DNA of 64,000 bases, from NCBI GenBank assembly GCA_010015675.1, contig ML976979.1, forward strand, positions 412,951 through 476,950. Reading direction: 5' to 3'. Below the pieces are notes generated by a model, which had not been told where the DNA came from, did not search any database, and worked only from the letters and a program-made list of their open reading frames with translations. Origin of the DNA: Byssothecium circinans. Its lineage: Eukaryota > Ascomycota > Dothideomycetes > Pleosporales > Massarinaceae. Positions 23,416-34,393 of this stretch are shown here, in pieces. The translations under genes were made by a program, and so were the position numbers. Position 1 is the stretch's first letter; the number at the start of each line of letters is the position of its first letter.

Positions 23416-25012
23416 ACTTTGGGATGCAGGTGTTCGGGAGGGGGGAGAGGGGTGGTGGAGATGGAAGAGGAGCTCCACGGGTTGTTGCACGGCACATGGT
23501 CACGACAGCGATGACGTCTGCGACGAACGACGAGGAAATGTGGGAGTTGTGGGCTTGATGCCTTCTCCATTCCACTGGATGGGTATGCATGAGCTACGAC
23601 CGCTTCTTTTTTCTCCACTGTTTACTGTCGCTTTCCTTGAGTTCTTCTTCTTCTTGTCAAGCCCGGTATATTTGTACGATACCCAGTTTATGGCGTTTTT
23701 TCGGGGAGGGGGGGACTGCCTCTTGCATTTACGTGGTTTTCGTCGGTTTTCTGCATTGTTCTATTCTGTTTAGCTCGGTTTCACGTTCACTTGTCTCTTT
23801 CCTTGTACATCTGTTTTTGGAGGGGAGGGGGGGGACATAGTGCATGTGCTGTGCGAGCGTATAGAGCGAGTTGCGTTTTTGTGGTTTGTGCATTGGTTTT
23901 GCGTCGTCGTTGTTGTTGGTGTACGATATATGTGCACTGGGCACGAGGAAGGGTGGGCGAGTGCATTATCATAAAGAGATATTGAATTTTATCCTTGATT
24001 CTTGTCATCGCCGTTTACCTCCCCTTACTCCGCTTCAATTCACTTCTTTCAAACTGTTCACTTTCTAACCTCCACATCGCCCCCACCGTCCTCCACCGTA
24101 TCCGGCAGAGCTCCGCAGCCGCTACCTCTGTCCTCTTCCATCGCCAGCCCATTAGTACTCTCCGCAAAGTCTCGGCAGGACGAGGATCGCTCGGACGAAG
24201 ATATAGTGTCCAACATACCGCCAAACGGAGCAGAAATAAAGCGACTATCGCCGCTGGTATTTGGCTTTGTCGCGGTGCCGATTTGGATTGCTGGTGGCAA
24301 GGGGTGGAGGGTATATGCGTTTCCTGTGCGGAAAGAATGGCAGGTATTAGGCTGTTTATCGCTGAAGAAATAGGAGAGGAACAAGGAATTGGAGGGATGT
24401 GGGGAAGGGAAGGGATGGAAAGAGTGTGGGAAGAAGTTTTTATAGTTGGGATAGGGCGTGGATGGCGGTTATGGAGTGTGTCGATGTGAGTCTGAGGCCG
24501 TGGAGCTAGGGGTGGATCGCTTTGGAGTTTGAAGAGCTGGGAGGCGAGATGTTTTTGGGTACTGTGGTACTAGGGGGTCGCCGAAGAGGAGACGGTATGA
24601 AGGAGTTGGTAGAGCAGACGGAATGGGTCTACAAAATGTTATACTGACATCAAGTGAACTGGATGTCGGAGATGGAAAGGTTCGGGCAAAGGATTAATCA
24701 CTCAAGGCTTGTGGTACAGGCGCGAGAAGTTATCTAGGACTGGGAGCCCGGCGGCGCTGCGCTTTTCGCTGTGTGGATTCAAATATCCAACGGCTGGACA
24801 CGAATCGCATCCAACACATCGGCACCACTCAATACGTCCCAAACTGACGGGCAGCGCCTGCCCAGTTGGGGTGAGTCGCAGCCACGTGAGCACGCCAGCC
24901 AAACGCGCCTTCCCTTTACACGTCGAAATCGCGCTACCTCCAAACCCCACAACAACACTCTTTCGCTCTCACAATCCATCGCAACAAATCCGAACGACAA
25001 CCACCAGCAAAC
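23416..25012. other. Intergenic region with one ambiguous short open stretch
   Basis: At 24002-24373 (+) and 24384-24058 (-) there are overlapping open frames with protein-like composition on both strands. The + frame ends in a hydrophobic segment (LVFGFVAVPIWIAGG); the - frame is Ser/Asp-rich. I could not decide which, if either, is real, so neither is called. The rest is T-rich 3' flank and leader of the BTB gene. Confidence 0.4.
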
Positions 25013-26332
25013 ATGGCAGCGCCTATCAAGCCAGAGACTGCGTCGCCACTCCCCCAACCTGCATCCAATTCCTTCTTCATACCAGCAGCAAGGCCTGTCC
25101 AACGTAGGGGGGGTGGCATCTTCGGTGGGTTATCTGGGATGGCCCCACAGCCAGCAACGGCTCGCACTAGTTCTGCATTTCGGCCTTTCGGTTCGAACAG
25201 CACGGTGGGTGAAGCCAACAAACCTGTCTTCGGTTCCGGGGTTACGCAAAGCTTGAAGACTGAGACCGTCTCCGCTGGATTCGGATCTGGAGTTCAGAAT
25301 GTATCGGCACCCCATATTGGTGGGGAATTTTTGAAGGACGAAGGGAAGAAGGAAGAGAAGAATGGCCAGGGGGAGAGGGGCAGGTTCTCGGATGAGGGGA
25401 TGCTTGAGTAAGTGCTGAAAGCGAAATGGCAGGTGGTCTGGTGCCCTGGCTCCGTACGAGCTGTACAGAGCTGGAGCTGGAGGGGTTTTCGCTCGACTTA
25501 CTGCATAGCATTGCGATTTTAGAAGAGCTCGAACTAACTGTGCGGTAGTTTCGGTACGTTCCCACTAATAGCGCTCTATCATGAATGTCCAACTACACGC
25601 GATAGATTCCGATACAACATGGCCTCAGTCTCTGGATGATCTATGCTAACATCAATCCCACCAGGCACAATAGTCACCACGATCCGCGTCGGTCCCTCAT
25701 CCTCCCCCAAAGACTTTACTGTCCACGTCAACCTCCTCACACGCTCCTCATTCTTCACCAACGCCCTCTGCAACCAGGGTGTAAGCACATCCATCACCCT
25801 CGACAGCTGCACTGCACCCACCTTCCATCTCTACAACAACTGGCTATACACCGGTCGTCTCTTCTCAAAACCTACCATCAAGGACGCCCCTGCCGTCTCC
25901 GCGCCAGGCTCCCAGCACCGCAAGGAATGGATCCAGCTCACGCAAGCCTATATCCTGGGTGTTTTCCTGGAGGATGTCGAGTTTAGGGATCAGGTCATGG
26001 ACGCGCTGCTCGACTGGTTCGAAGAGGTACACTTTGCTGCCCGGTCAGCCCCATTGGACAATGTCGAGGACGTCTACGGTGAACTGGCCAAGGGCAACCC
26101 CCTCCGTGAGCTGGTGTCCGATATCGCGGCTTACCACTTCGAACATACGCTCGTGGAGGAGATGCAGAAGAAGAGCGACATGCCGGCTGCTTTCCTCTTG
26201 GAGACTTTGGTCAAGATGTCGACGAGGTTCCAGGGCGGTCGCAGCGCGTTTGGAACCGCGTCGCCGGTGCTGAAGGGCAAAGGCGGTTGCAAGTATCACT
26301 GCCATGGTGAGGGAGGTTGTTATAAGCGTTAG
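25013..26332 (+). CDS. BTB/POZ domain protein, 355 aa, three exons including a 5-nt microexon
   Basis: Exons are 25013-25407, 25549-25553 and 25665-26332. Both introns have strong signals: gtaagt with ctaac branch and cggtag, then gtacgt with gctaac branch and caccag. The 5-nt exon (tttcg) completes D-F-G and leads into TIVTTIRVGP. Residues 1-130 are Pro/Gly/Ser-rich and disordered. The BTB fold runs from about residue 132 to 240: beta strands TIVTTIRVG and KDFTVHVNLL, helix SSFFTNAL, then SITLDSC and FHLYNNWLYTGR. This class is common in filamentous fungi and is thought to mediate protein-protein contacts or cullin-3 recruitment. The C-terminus ends in a short Cys/His cluster (CKYHCHGEGGC) that could bind metal. 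The substrate or partner is not evident. Confidence 0.85.
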
Positions 26333-26569
26333 GGTTCTTTACGGGTCTAAAGTGTAGCATAGTTTCATGCCATTTGAGCAGCTGGAACCGGAGCGGAAGT
26401 GGTTATGAGATGGGCGGTGTAACTGTTTGATATGCGAAAGAAGAACTGGTATCATGACCGTAAACGACCCACCACAACCCGGATAGTTGTACCATAGAAT
26501 CAAAATATGCCTCGACGCCCCAAGTACCCATGATGCAAACACGATCAACATCCCAATAGCTGCCCCCAT

Positions 26570-28045
26570 CTACACCGCACTACCCAACGCATTAACCACC
26601 CCCTCAATCTTACTCTCAAACTTCTTCCCACCGACCTCCACACCCACACTAACCTTCAACCGATAAGTCCTCGTAATCGCAAAGCTCTTAAAACTCGGGG
26701 GCGTCGTCCCCGGCACCCTCGCCGTAAACCACACCGCACAAGACTCCGCCTGCCGCACCCCCTTCCCATCCTTCTCCCCCATGCCCGCAGTCGACACTTC
26801 CTCCAGCGCCACAACCTGCGGCCCCGCCGGCAGCGAATTAAGCAACGTCTTCTCCTCGCGATACCTTTCCGACTCCCCGCCCGAGTACAACCCCTGCGGC
26901 GCCGTCGTCGGGACATTCTTATACCGCCACCCGGACATGGAATTCGAAGCCTCAGCGTCGCGCGGCGCGCGGATAAACGTGAAATCCAAGAGTTCCAATT
27001 TCCGCACCTCGAACGTCACCGGCGACGGGACGGCGACGACATTCGGCGTGCGCTCCAGCGCAGTGAAGGAGACGCGGAACCGGAACTCCGTGCCCGAGGC
27101 GAGGTAGTCCGGGACTTCGATGCTGAGTTGGAAATCGAGTCTGGGGGTTTCCTTGCTGAAGCGGTCTTTTAGCGATTGGCGGAAGCCGATGGTTTTGGCG
27201 TCTACGCCTGCGAGGGTCGAACTTGATAGCGTGAAGGGCTTGTCGTATTTTACTACGGTTTCTGGGGCGTGGGCGTGTGGGTTCAGGGGCGCGAAGAGGA
27301 TTTCTGCGGTCGCGGAGATGGGTTCTTGGGGTTTGGAGGTGGGGGATGGGGATGGGGAGATGCCCGGGCAGAGGAGGCGCGTGGTTAGGCCGTATTCGAT
27401 GTGGGCGTTGTCGGATTCGTCTTTGCTGCGGCCTGAGAGCATGGTGGGTGGGAGGTTGTGGGGGAGGATGGTGAAGCGTGGGTCCGTGTCGGTTTTGTAG
27501 TAGCCTGTGCGGTTGAAGCCTGTGCCTTCGGGGACGCGGAAGGAGAAGGGGTAGGTGTATGTTTGGTTGGGGAGTAGGAGGGGGTTGGGTTGTTGGTGGG
27601 ATGGGGGATTTTGGGGGTCTTGTTGTGGATGGTAGGTATCTAATTCTTTTCCTTTTCCTTTTCCGTTTCCTTTTTCCATCTCTTTCTCGCTTCCTTTATC
27701 ACCCTTTTCAAAACTGTCATTCTTCTGGTCCTGCTGCCCTTGTGGCTGAGGTTGCTGATTCGCCAAAGCATTAAAGCAAATATCAAAAAGCGGCGCATTG
27801 TCCCTATAATGCGTATAATCCGTCGATTTCGACGTCGAATTCGAACTGCTCGTTCTAAGCCAGACCCTCGACATCCCCCAAAATGAGATCTCAACTGCCT
27901 GCGGATTAATCGGGATTGGCGTGACCAGAGTAACGTAACCAGAAACTGTGTCATTTGGTTTGAAGACCTTGTCGGCGGGAGTGTGGAGATGAACGGTGAG
28001 GGTGGGGAGCGGGCCTGGTGGGGGTTTCTTGGAGAAGATGCCCAT
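26570..28045 (-). CDS. Arrestin-fold protein, 491 aa
   Basis: This is an intronless frame starting at ATG (MGIFSKKPPPGPLPTLTVHL). The N-terminal segment has the beta-sandwich pattern of arrestin-N domains: VHLHTPADKVFKPNDTVSGYV, then the ISFWG strand. The GYKT-like element (FNRTGYYKT) and the second sandwich with FRFRVSFTALERTPN and FEVRKLELLDFTF also fit arrestin-related trafficking adaptors. A Lys/Glu/Gly-rich insertion (residues about 105-140) and a Pro/Gln-rich linker interrupt the first domain. Fungal family members link Rsp5-type ubiquitin ligases to membrane transporters; I do not see a clear PPxY motif, so ligase recruitment is unproven. The gene converges with the BTB gene, with 237 bp between stops. 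Confidence 0.88.
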   Translation of the reverse strand: MGIFSKKPPPGPLPTLTVHLHTPADKVFKPNDTVSGYVTLVTPIPINPQAVEISFWGMSRVWLRTSSSNSTSKSTDYTHYRDNAPLFDICFNALANQQPQPQGQQDQKNDSFEKGDKGSEKEMEKGNGKGKGKELDTYHPQQDPQNPPSHQQPNPLLLPNQTYTYPFSFRVPEGTGFNRTGYYKTDTDPRFTILPHNLPPTMLSGRSKDESDNAHIEYGLTTRLLCPGISPSPSPTSKPQEPISATAEILFAPLNPHAHAPETVVKYDKPFTLSSSTLAGVDAKTIGFRQSLKDRFSKETPRLDFQLSIEVPDYLASGTEFRFRVSFTALERTPNVVAVPSPVTFEVRKLELLDFTFIRAPRDAEASNSMSGWRYKNVPTTAPQGLYSGGESERYREEKTLLNSLPAGPQVVALEEVSTAGMGEKDGKGVRQAESCAVWFTARVPGTTPPSFKSFAITRTYRLKVSVGVEVGGKKFESKIEGVVNALGSAV

Positions 28046-29190
28046 TGTTATTCTTGCTTCTGGGTTTTGTGGGAGGTATTGAAAGTTGAGGTTGGGGTTG
28101 ATGGATGTGGCGTTGGTGATAGTAGTGTAAAGGGAAACAGTCCTGACGATGTAACGACAGATGTTGATGTATCTACCCCTTGCTCAGCCCCCAGCCCAAG
28201 CTCCGGACTCTTGCGTCTTGCTAAACACTAGCTTTTCCGTGCGATACAAATGCTCATATGATGATCAGCCTGATGACAGGCATTGAGTAGCTGAGTACTA
28301 AGGACAAAGATGCCAGAAACGGGAGGTGGCTTTGTCGTGGCTTAGCCCTTTGAACGCAAGTGGGAACCCTGTAGTGACTTGTACAGAGTGTTTCGCCGGG
28401 CGTTAGCTGCGGATAGAGGAGCTTCCCATTCAATTCAGCTGTGCTACCTAAGCCTCGGGGAAGAGACATGGGAAGTGTGAATGTCGGAACGCCGTTCAAT
28501 AGTCGCTGTTTCTCTTGCCGGGGCACTGCGCATCTGACGTCATTCGAAGATTACATTCCGCACAAACGTGCGCGCAAAGGCGTTGATGAAAAGTTCGGTC
28601 ATGATTACTCCAGGTCTGGAGTGAGGAATCATCAAAAGTTTGGGAATGGGTATTTATGAAGTATCCATGTATTAGAAAACCTGTACCATTGCTCATATAC
28701 AGCGCCTCATCAGTCGTACTCAACCAACCAAATCACCGTCCCTTTTCACCCCTAGTCCGTCCTTAATACCTATATCATGGCAAACTATCTCCCATTCGTT
28801 AGACATCAATCATCCCTATCACCAGCCCCACACATGCCCCCCTGCCATCCTTAAACGCCTGTATAAAAATATCCAAGTAAAGAAAAAAGGAAATGGGGTA
28901 TCTTGAGCCACAAAGACGGAAAAGACCAGGACGTAATCAGAGAAATGCGTCGCTCCCACCGAACACGAACTCAGAATACGCCTTGATATGCTCGTCTTTT
29001 TATTGCTCAAGATGCGGATCGGTTCACCGTCGGACCTGGGATGAAACAAATGATCGTGCATACAAGGTATGCGGTAGAAAACGCCGGTGAGCCAGTGTTG
29101 TTGAGAACAAAAGAAAAAGATCGCGAAATCTGGGAAAGTGGTGGTGTTTTCGTCATCATCGTTGGAGATGAGAGGAAAGAGGTTCCGCGC
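28046..29190. other. Intergenic region, no gene seen
   Basis: Contains the promoter of the arrestin-fold gene and the 3' flank of MAF1. Nothing else is recognisable. Confidence 0.6.
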
Positions 29191-30340
29191 TCACAGCTCT
29201 GAACCATGAAGTTAGCACACATCTCGTATGCATTGTGAATAGAAGAAATACTCACCCATGCGCTCGACCGCCCCTTCACTAGCACTCCGCACCTTATTCT
29301 TCTTCCTCGAGCTCTCCCTCTCCCTCAAACTCTCCACATCGCTATCCTCCTCACTACTCCAACATTCAGCCCCCATACTAGTCTCCCTCGCGGGCAAATA
29401 TTCATCCTCTTCGGCATCAATCACCTCGCCCGGATGATCAATAACCATATTGTCCAACTCGTCGCTCTCTCCATACGCGCCCAACGCCTTCTTCGCACGC
29501 GCACCAAGCCAGAACTCCGCGCGCTTCCTACTCCCCGCGTTGGCCGAAGACTCGTACTTGGACTGTTTGAAGCGCGTGATAAGCGACGTTGGAACGCTCG
29601 GAGAATTCGATAGCGCGGAAACGCCGCGAAGATAGAAGTACGCAACCCGCTTCTTCTCTTTGTTATACATGAAGAAGTGGTGACTCCATATCGCGCCGTC
29701 GTCGGCAAAGGGGTCGTCGGACGGCTGCCATGCGTAGTATTCGCAATTCGTCATATCCATTTCGCTATCAATGAGCTGCCAGGAGCGGGGGCTCCATATG
29801 GGCGATCCGAGCGGGGTTACTGCGCCTGTGGGGAGCCCAGCGCTGTAGACTTGCGGTCGGAGGTAGTACATTGTGGTATCGATTTTGTGTTGGAATGACC
29901 GCTGCGACTCGCGGCGGAATTCATCGGGATTCAAGGTGTTTGCAAAATCGTAATCGATATGTGTCGCATTTAGTGTCGCGATCAAGTATGCAAAGGTGTG
30001 TCGATTCGAAGGCTCGTTGAAGCTGCCGAATGGTGTATCCCGTGCAGTGTTCAGTTCCTCCGAGAATCGCGCAGCGGAGGATTTGGAAAGCCCAGCGACT
30101 GCGGCGAGCAGCTCCTGGTGTCGCTCTTGAAGCGTGTGCTCGATGCGCTTGTATAGTTTCTTGTCGCTGCCGGCGGCCTTTACCGTCCAAATGTCGCATC
30201 CGCCGATGATGGCAGTGTCTGGCGTGTCGAAGTTAAGGGCGAGGTTGACCTCGTGGAGGGCGCAAAGATCGAGGTACTACCAGGTCAGCTGCATTAACCC
30301 TGAATGCTTAGGCTTTTCGCTGCGCAAAACATACCTTCAT
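29191..30340 (-). CDS. MAF1: Maf1, repressor of RNA polymerase III, 344 aa, three exons
   Basis: Maf1 represses RNA polymerase III under stress and TOR inhibition; phosphorylation controls its nuclear entry. Exons are 30340-30335 (ATGAAG only), 30276-29256 and 29198-29191 (8 nt with stop). The introns are 58 and 57 nt with consensus ends (gtatgt/tag; gtgagt/cag). The joined start M-K-Y-L is the family N-terminus. The conserved A box is visible as IIGGCDIWTVKAAGSDKKLY at residues 25-44, and the B/C region as YLIATLNATHIDYDFAN and CEYYAWQPSDDPFADDG followed by WSHHFFMYNKEKKRVAYF. The tail has Arg/Lys clusters and Ser sites (RERESSRKKNKVRS) typical of the regulatory part, ending in MEL. Confidence 0.96.
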
Positions 30341-31555
30341 TGTGACTATCGGCTCTTGTTCCCTCTTGTATGTGTTGTGTTTTCGAGTCCGCAAATCGCG
30401 TACGCGCCGTTCCGATGGATTTCGGGTCTGCGCAGCAGCAGCTGGCTGTTGGGTTCTTTGATCGAGGTGGGGGATGGCCTGCGTAAGCCGGGACAGTTCG
30501 TACACACTTCTCTAGGCTGGCTGCGGAGAGCTGAGGGTACTTGCTGCTCGGCCAGACGAACGTCTAGCAGGCAAGAGTCATATGGCGGAGGGCGCGGGTG
30601 GTGGTGGGTAATAGTGGTGTGAGTGATGCGGTGTCGGCGGTCGCGAAGCGGAGACGCATGTGGTGTTCGAGTGACTTGGCGCCAGCTGAGCGGTTCGTCA
30701 CGTGTCCTTCTTGATTGGTTCATCTGGTTCTGGACTCGACGTGAATGTCGGCCAACGATAAGGCGACATGGGACCAGATGGAAGAGCTGTGAGCCGTCAT
30801 TTGGCGTTGGAACTGTTAAAAATGCGCGATGTTCAAGTCGACCTGTTGGTGAAGCCTCCCCGTCGCAGCATACCGGCAACGAGGAATGGCTCGTATCAAT
30901 GAGACACATTATCCGTGGACTGTACTGTACTGTGTCGGTCAACGTTGGAACAAGCTAGTCAGCGTCAAGGAAGAAGTGAAATCAAATCAAGGGTAGAGTC
31001 TCGATGTCATGACATGTAGAATCACGTTCGAGGTCCATAAAACCACTTGAGGCAATGCCAAACCTGCTGGCGCGAGAGCCCGCTAGCCGTAGGTGATGTT
31101 TGTTGTAGATAAAGAGTACATCCATCGCCATCCGCTAATCAAGGCAGAGTGACTGATAGTGCGTTCTCCAGAGCCTCCTAGAGGACTCGTACAACCCCAA
31201 CTTTCCTCATGATACCGAATCGAACATGGTCCTTAGAGAAGCAGTTTAGCACAAAAGATGCCCGCACGACAGGCAAAGAAAGTGGTATACCGCTTGCAGT
31301 GAACCCAAAACCAGCAACGCCCATTCCATTCCATTCCATCCCTCTGCGCCGTGTGCTATGCCAGTCCGTATTGCTATTGACAGTCAAAAGGTGCTCATAC
31401 GAAGCCGCTGTCTTTCAAACGTTGTACAAGATCATCTGTGTCCTGGAAGCCGGCGGGTGCGATACGGTCAGCAATGGTCTAGAGTGGCATTGAAGGATGT
31501 TATGTATACGGCGACTGGAAGCTGCACTGGTAAATTGTGCGCTTCGGACAGTACG
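30341..31555. other. Intergenic region, no gene seen
   Basis: Contains the promoter of MAF1 and the 3' flank of the AP-1 sigma gene. Open frames here overlap on both strands and have no domain signal. Confidence 0.6.
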
Positions 31556-32170
31556 CTACATAATCTTTGTGACGATGTCGTCCTCGGCCTGACAAGAGGT
31601 CGATGTCAGCGAACCGAGCTACTGGTGGAATATAAAGGACAGGGGACGGGTGAGGGCTAAGGGAGAGTGGATAGGGAGTCGCTTACTTCCATATCCTCCA
31701 GACTGTCCTGCTGGCCTATGCACCGCAGCACGTTCTTCTTGCTGCTCTCCTGCAGCTCGCCCGCAAGTAGAAGCTCGTCGAGAATGAAGTAGGCCTTCTG
31801 GAAGTTGAAGATGATGTCCAGCTCGCACACATTGCCGTAGTACTTGTCCATCTGCTCGACATAACGGTGCACAACCTCGAGGGTGATCAGCTCATTGTCG
31901 GTAGAATCGCAGCCGGCAATGAAGAACAACGACGCATAGCGGCGGTAGACGATCTTGGTGTCTTTGTACTCGAGGAAGTTGCACATGCGTGTGCGGCGAG
32001 CGAGGACGAGCTGCGAGACGTCTTTCACGATCTTGGCCTTGTCTTTAGGGGCGAGCGTCGTGAACCATTTGGCTAGGCGCTGCGAACATTAGCATTAACC
32101 AAGGAGGAGAGCAGAGGATACGTACGACTTTGCCCTGTCGTGAGAGTAGGATGAGGTACTTGATGGCCAT
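31556..32170 (-). CDS. APS1: AP-1 clathrin adaptor complex, sigma subunit, 156 aa, three exons
   Basis: This is the small chain of the AP-1 adaptor, acting in clathrin sorting between the trans-Golgi network and endosomes. Exons are 32170-32126, 32079-31687 and 31588-31556. The introns (46 and 98 nt) have gtacgt/gcag and gtaagc/tcag ends. The protein has the longin-like sigma fold from residue 1: [17 protein letters not shown], then [39 protein letters not shown] and ESSKK. The GELQESSKK signature and 156-residue length favour sigma-1 over sigma-2. The short last exon encodes [10 protein letters not shown]. It is divergent from the GCLM gene. Confidence 0.96.
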
Positions 32171-32538
32171 GGTGTGGGTGGAGGCAGGAGAGTGTGGTGG
32201 CCTGTAGACTGTAGAATTTCGGAGATCGGCAGTCAGCCCCGCGATCAAAGCGACCTCACCAACCCCGCGACCGTCTCTGATATCACAATTATCAACAGAC
32301 GCGTATTCGATCCTCCAAGACAGTTGAGGTAAATCTTTTCCTGAGCTTCGGGATATTCGAATCAAAGTGGAACACGCGACCAGACTGAAAACATCTCCAC
32401 CTAGAAGGCCGCTTACAAACATTCACTTACAAACCACCTGAGGCTTCGACGACACCACTATACCTCTTGGAAGGAGAAGAAAGGGACGCGCATTAAAACA
32501 ACAACAGCTCGCGACTCGAAGGAGCACAAACAATCATC
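32171..32538. promoter_or_regulatory. Shared promoter of APS1 and the glutamate-cysteine ligase regulatory gene
   Basis: Only 368 bp separate the two divergent start codons, so the region must hold both core promoters. I see no named binding site with confidence. Confidence 0.5.
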
Positions 32539-33560
32539 ATGAAGCTCATACTTTCTACCTCGTACATCCTTCTACCCTACCCTCCCTATCGTCCCCATAC
32601 TGACCAAGTAAAAGGAATATCATGTCCGGCGGCCCCTCTGTAATACGACACCCAACCTTCGAGAAATCAAACGCAGAACTCATCTCCTCCCTCCGCGCAA
32701 ATTTCACCGCACATCAATCCAACCCAACCCCCACAAACGCCTCAAACGGCACCACGTCCCCTACAAAACCCCACCATGCATCGTGGACCACACAACAGCA
32801 AGACACACTATGGATACCCACGCATACCGCCTCTCCTCTCAGCGAACCCCGAGAAGCCTACGACATCACAGTTAAACTATTCTATCTCCCAAACATACCC
32901 GCAGACCGACGCTGCGTGCAAACACGAGAAGCCATCCAACTAGTTCTCAAGGAGCTGGGCGCGTCGTCAATAGACCTCCTCATCGTCAGCTTTCCAGGGA
33001 TATCCTTCGACGCAGACGATGAGGAGTCTGATCTTGAGGATCTGCCTTCGGCGCCAACGTCGGAAAACGACCAGGACATGCAAGACATGGGGGACGGCGC
33101 ACCCGAAGACATCGACACGATGCTCACAACATGGCGCACCCTTGAAACGCTCCACTCGGAAGGCCTAGTCTCTCGTCTCGGTATCGCAGAATTTGGAGTC
33201 CCTAAGCTGGAAAAGTTCTTGCCGCAGACGAAGGTTAAGCCGAGTGTGAATCAGATCAACGTGAGGGATTGCTGTGTTGTTCCTAAACCGCTTATCTTGT
33301 ACGCCAAACAGCAGAAGATTGAGCTGTTGACGCATAACGACTGTACGAACGTGCTGCCGAGGGGCACGTTGAGGGAGATACTGGGCATGGGGGAGAGGGG
33401 TGCGGGTGTTTTGGCTGGAGCGGATGAGGATGCGGACAGCGTGGAGAGACTGAAGGGTGATGTCGAACCGCAGTGGGTGGTCAAATATACTGCTGTGGTG
33501 AAAGACAGGGGCGTTGTGGAGAGCAAGGGGTATTTTGCTGTTGCTGAGTTAAGGACATAG
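32539..33560 (+). CDS. Glutamate-cysteine ligase regulatory (modifier) subunit, 322 aa, two exons
   Basis: This is the regulatory partner of gamma-glutamylcysteine synthetase, the first step of glutathione synthesis. Exons are 32539-32561 and 32615-33560; the 53-nt intron (gtacat, actgac branch, aaaag) joins MKLILSTS to NIMSGGPSVI. The protein has an aldo-keto-reductase-like fold: LGASSIDLLIVSFPGI, LETLHSEGLVSRLGIAEFGV, PSVNQINVRDCCVVPKPLI and KIELLTHND are the recognisable strands of GCLM-type proteins. An acidic insertion (residues about 138-165, EESDLEDLPSAP and following) and an N-terminal Thr/Ser/Asn-rich linker are fungal features. Starting at the internal ATG at 32622 would lose the conserved first ten residues. 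Confidence 0.92.
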
Positions 33561-33853
33561 GGGGAGGTGAGTGAAGATCAGTCTGCAATTTTGACACCTT
33601 TTGAACGTACACATTTGGCATTTATCGTTTCAAATTTGCTACATGCATAACTATACCCTGGCTCCATCCATCCCAAATCTCGCCCTAGCAAATAGCAAAC
33701 AAAAACACAATAAGTGTGCCAGCACACAACAGTCCTACCCAGATTCTCAATCCTTCCTCACTTGCGGCGCCCAACATTCAAAACACCCGACTCTACTCGG
33801 CCCTAAATTTGTAAGCACAAGCTTTCCTCCACAGTTCCAGCACAAGCCTACAT

Positions 33854-34393
33854 TCATATCCGGATTCGAGTCTGTTTCCTCTCCATCCCTATCCCGGTTT
33901 TCTTTCCCTCTGCCTCATCATCGCCTTCTGTTTCATCATCCTCCACTTCACTTTCATCTACATCATCCTCGTCCTTCTCTTTATGATCCGCCACATCTTC
34001 ATCGTCGTCATCATCATATGCATTCTCAAGCGATGCTCGACGCGCGGGATACGGACTCGGTGACCTCGAGCGACGCTTGAAAATTGGAGGACGCTCGTCA
34101 ACATTAACGGAATCGAAAGGGTCATCGCGTTCTTCTTGTGGAGATGACAACCTAGGTGTCGTTGTGCGGGACCGGAAGGGTGTCTGTGTGCGCTGGATAG
34201 GCTCGCGGTCGCTTGAAGAGGGGCGTTTGGGAGGTAAATTAAAGGAGAGTGTACGGGTGCGTTGCAGAGTGGACTTTGGACCTAACACTTTGGAGTTGGA
34301 ATGGTTCTGTGTCTGAGGTTGAGTCTGAGACTGCGGGAGAGAAGGGCGGGATTGCGACGAGGACGGCGACGACGACGACGACGGCGAATGCAT
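33854..34393 (-). CDS. Small unrecognised Ser-rich/acidic protein, 179 aa
   Basis: The frame begins at ATG 34393 and opens with a Ser run (encoded by a gac/gtc-rich microsatellite-like stretch on the + strand at 34350-34385). The N-terminal half is Ser/Pro/Gln/Arg-rich with RT-x-T/S sites; the middle has RRSRSPSPYPARRASLENAY. The C-terminal 60 residues are very acidic (long Asp/Glu runs) and end in a basic tip (ERKQTRIRI). The disordered charge-split layout suggests a nuclear or chromatin-related protein, but no family is recognised. Codon phase and composition are consistent along the whole frame, which supports coding. Confidence 0.6.
   Translation of the reverse strand: MHSPSSSSSPSSSQSRPSLPQSQTQPQTQNHSNSKVLGPKSTLQRTRTLSFNLPPKRPSSSDREPIQRTQTPFRSRTTTPRLSSPQEERDDPFDSVNVDERPPIFKRRSRSPSPYPARRASLENAYDDDDDEDVADHKEKDEDDVDESEVEDDETEGDDEAEGKKTGIGMERKQTRIRI

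Noticed and set aside
24002..24384. Competing open frames on both strands
   Set aside because: Each has some protein-like character, but I could not find a splice plan or family for either, so choosing one would be a guess.
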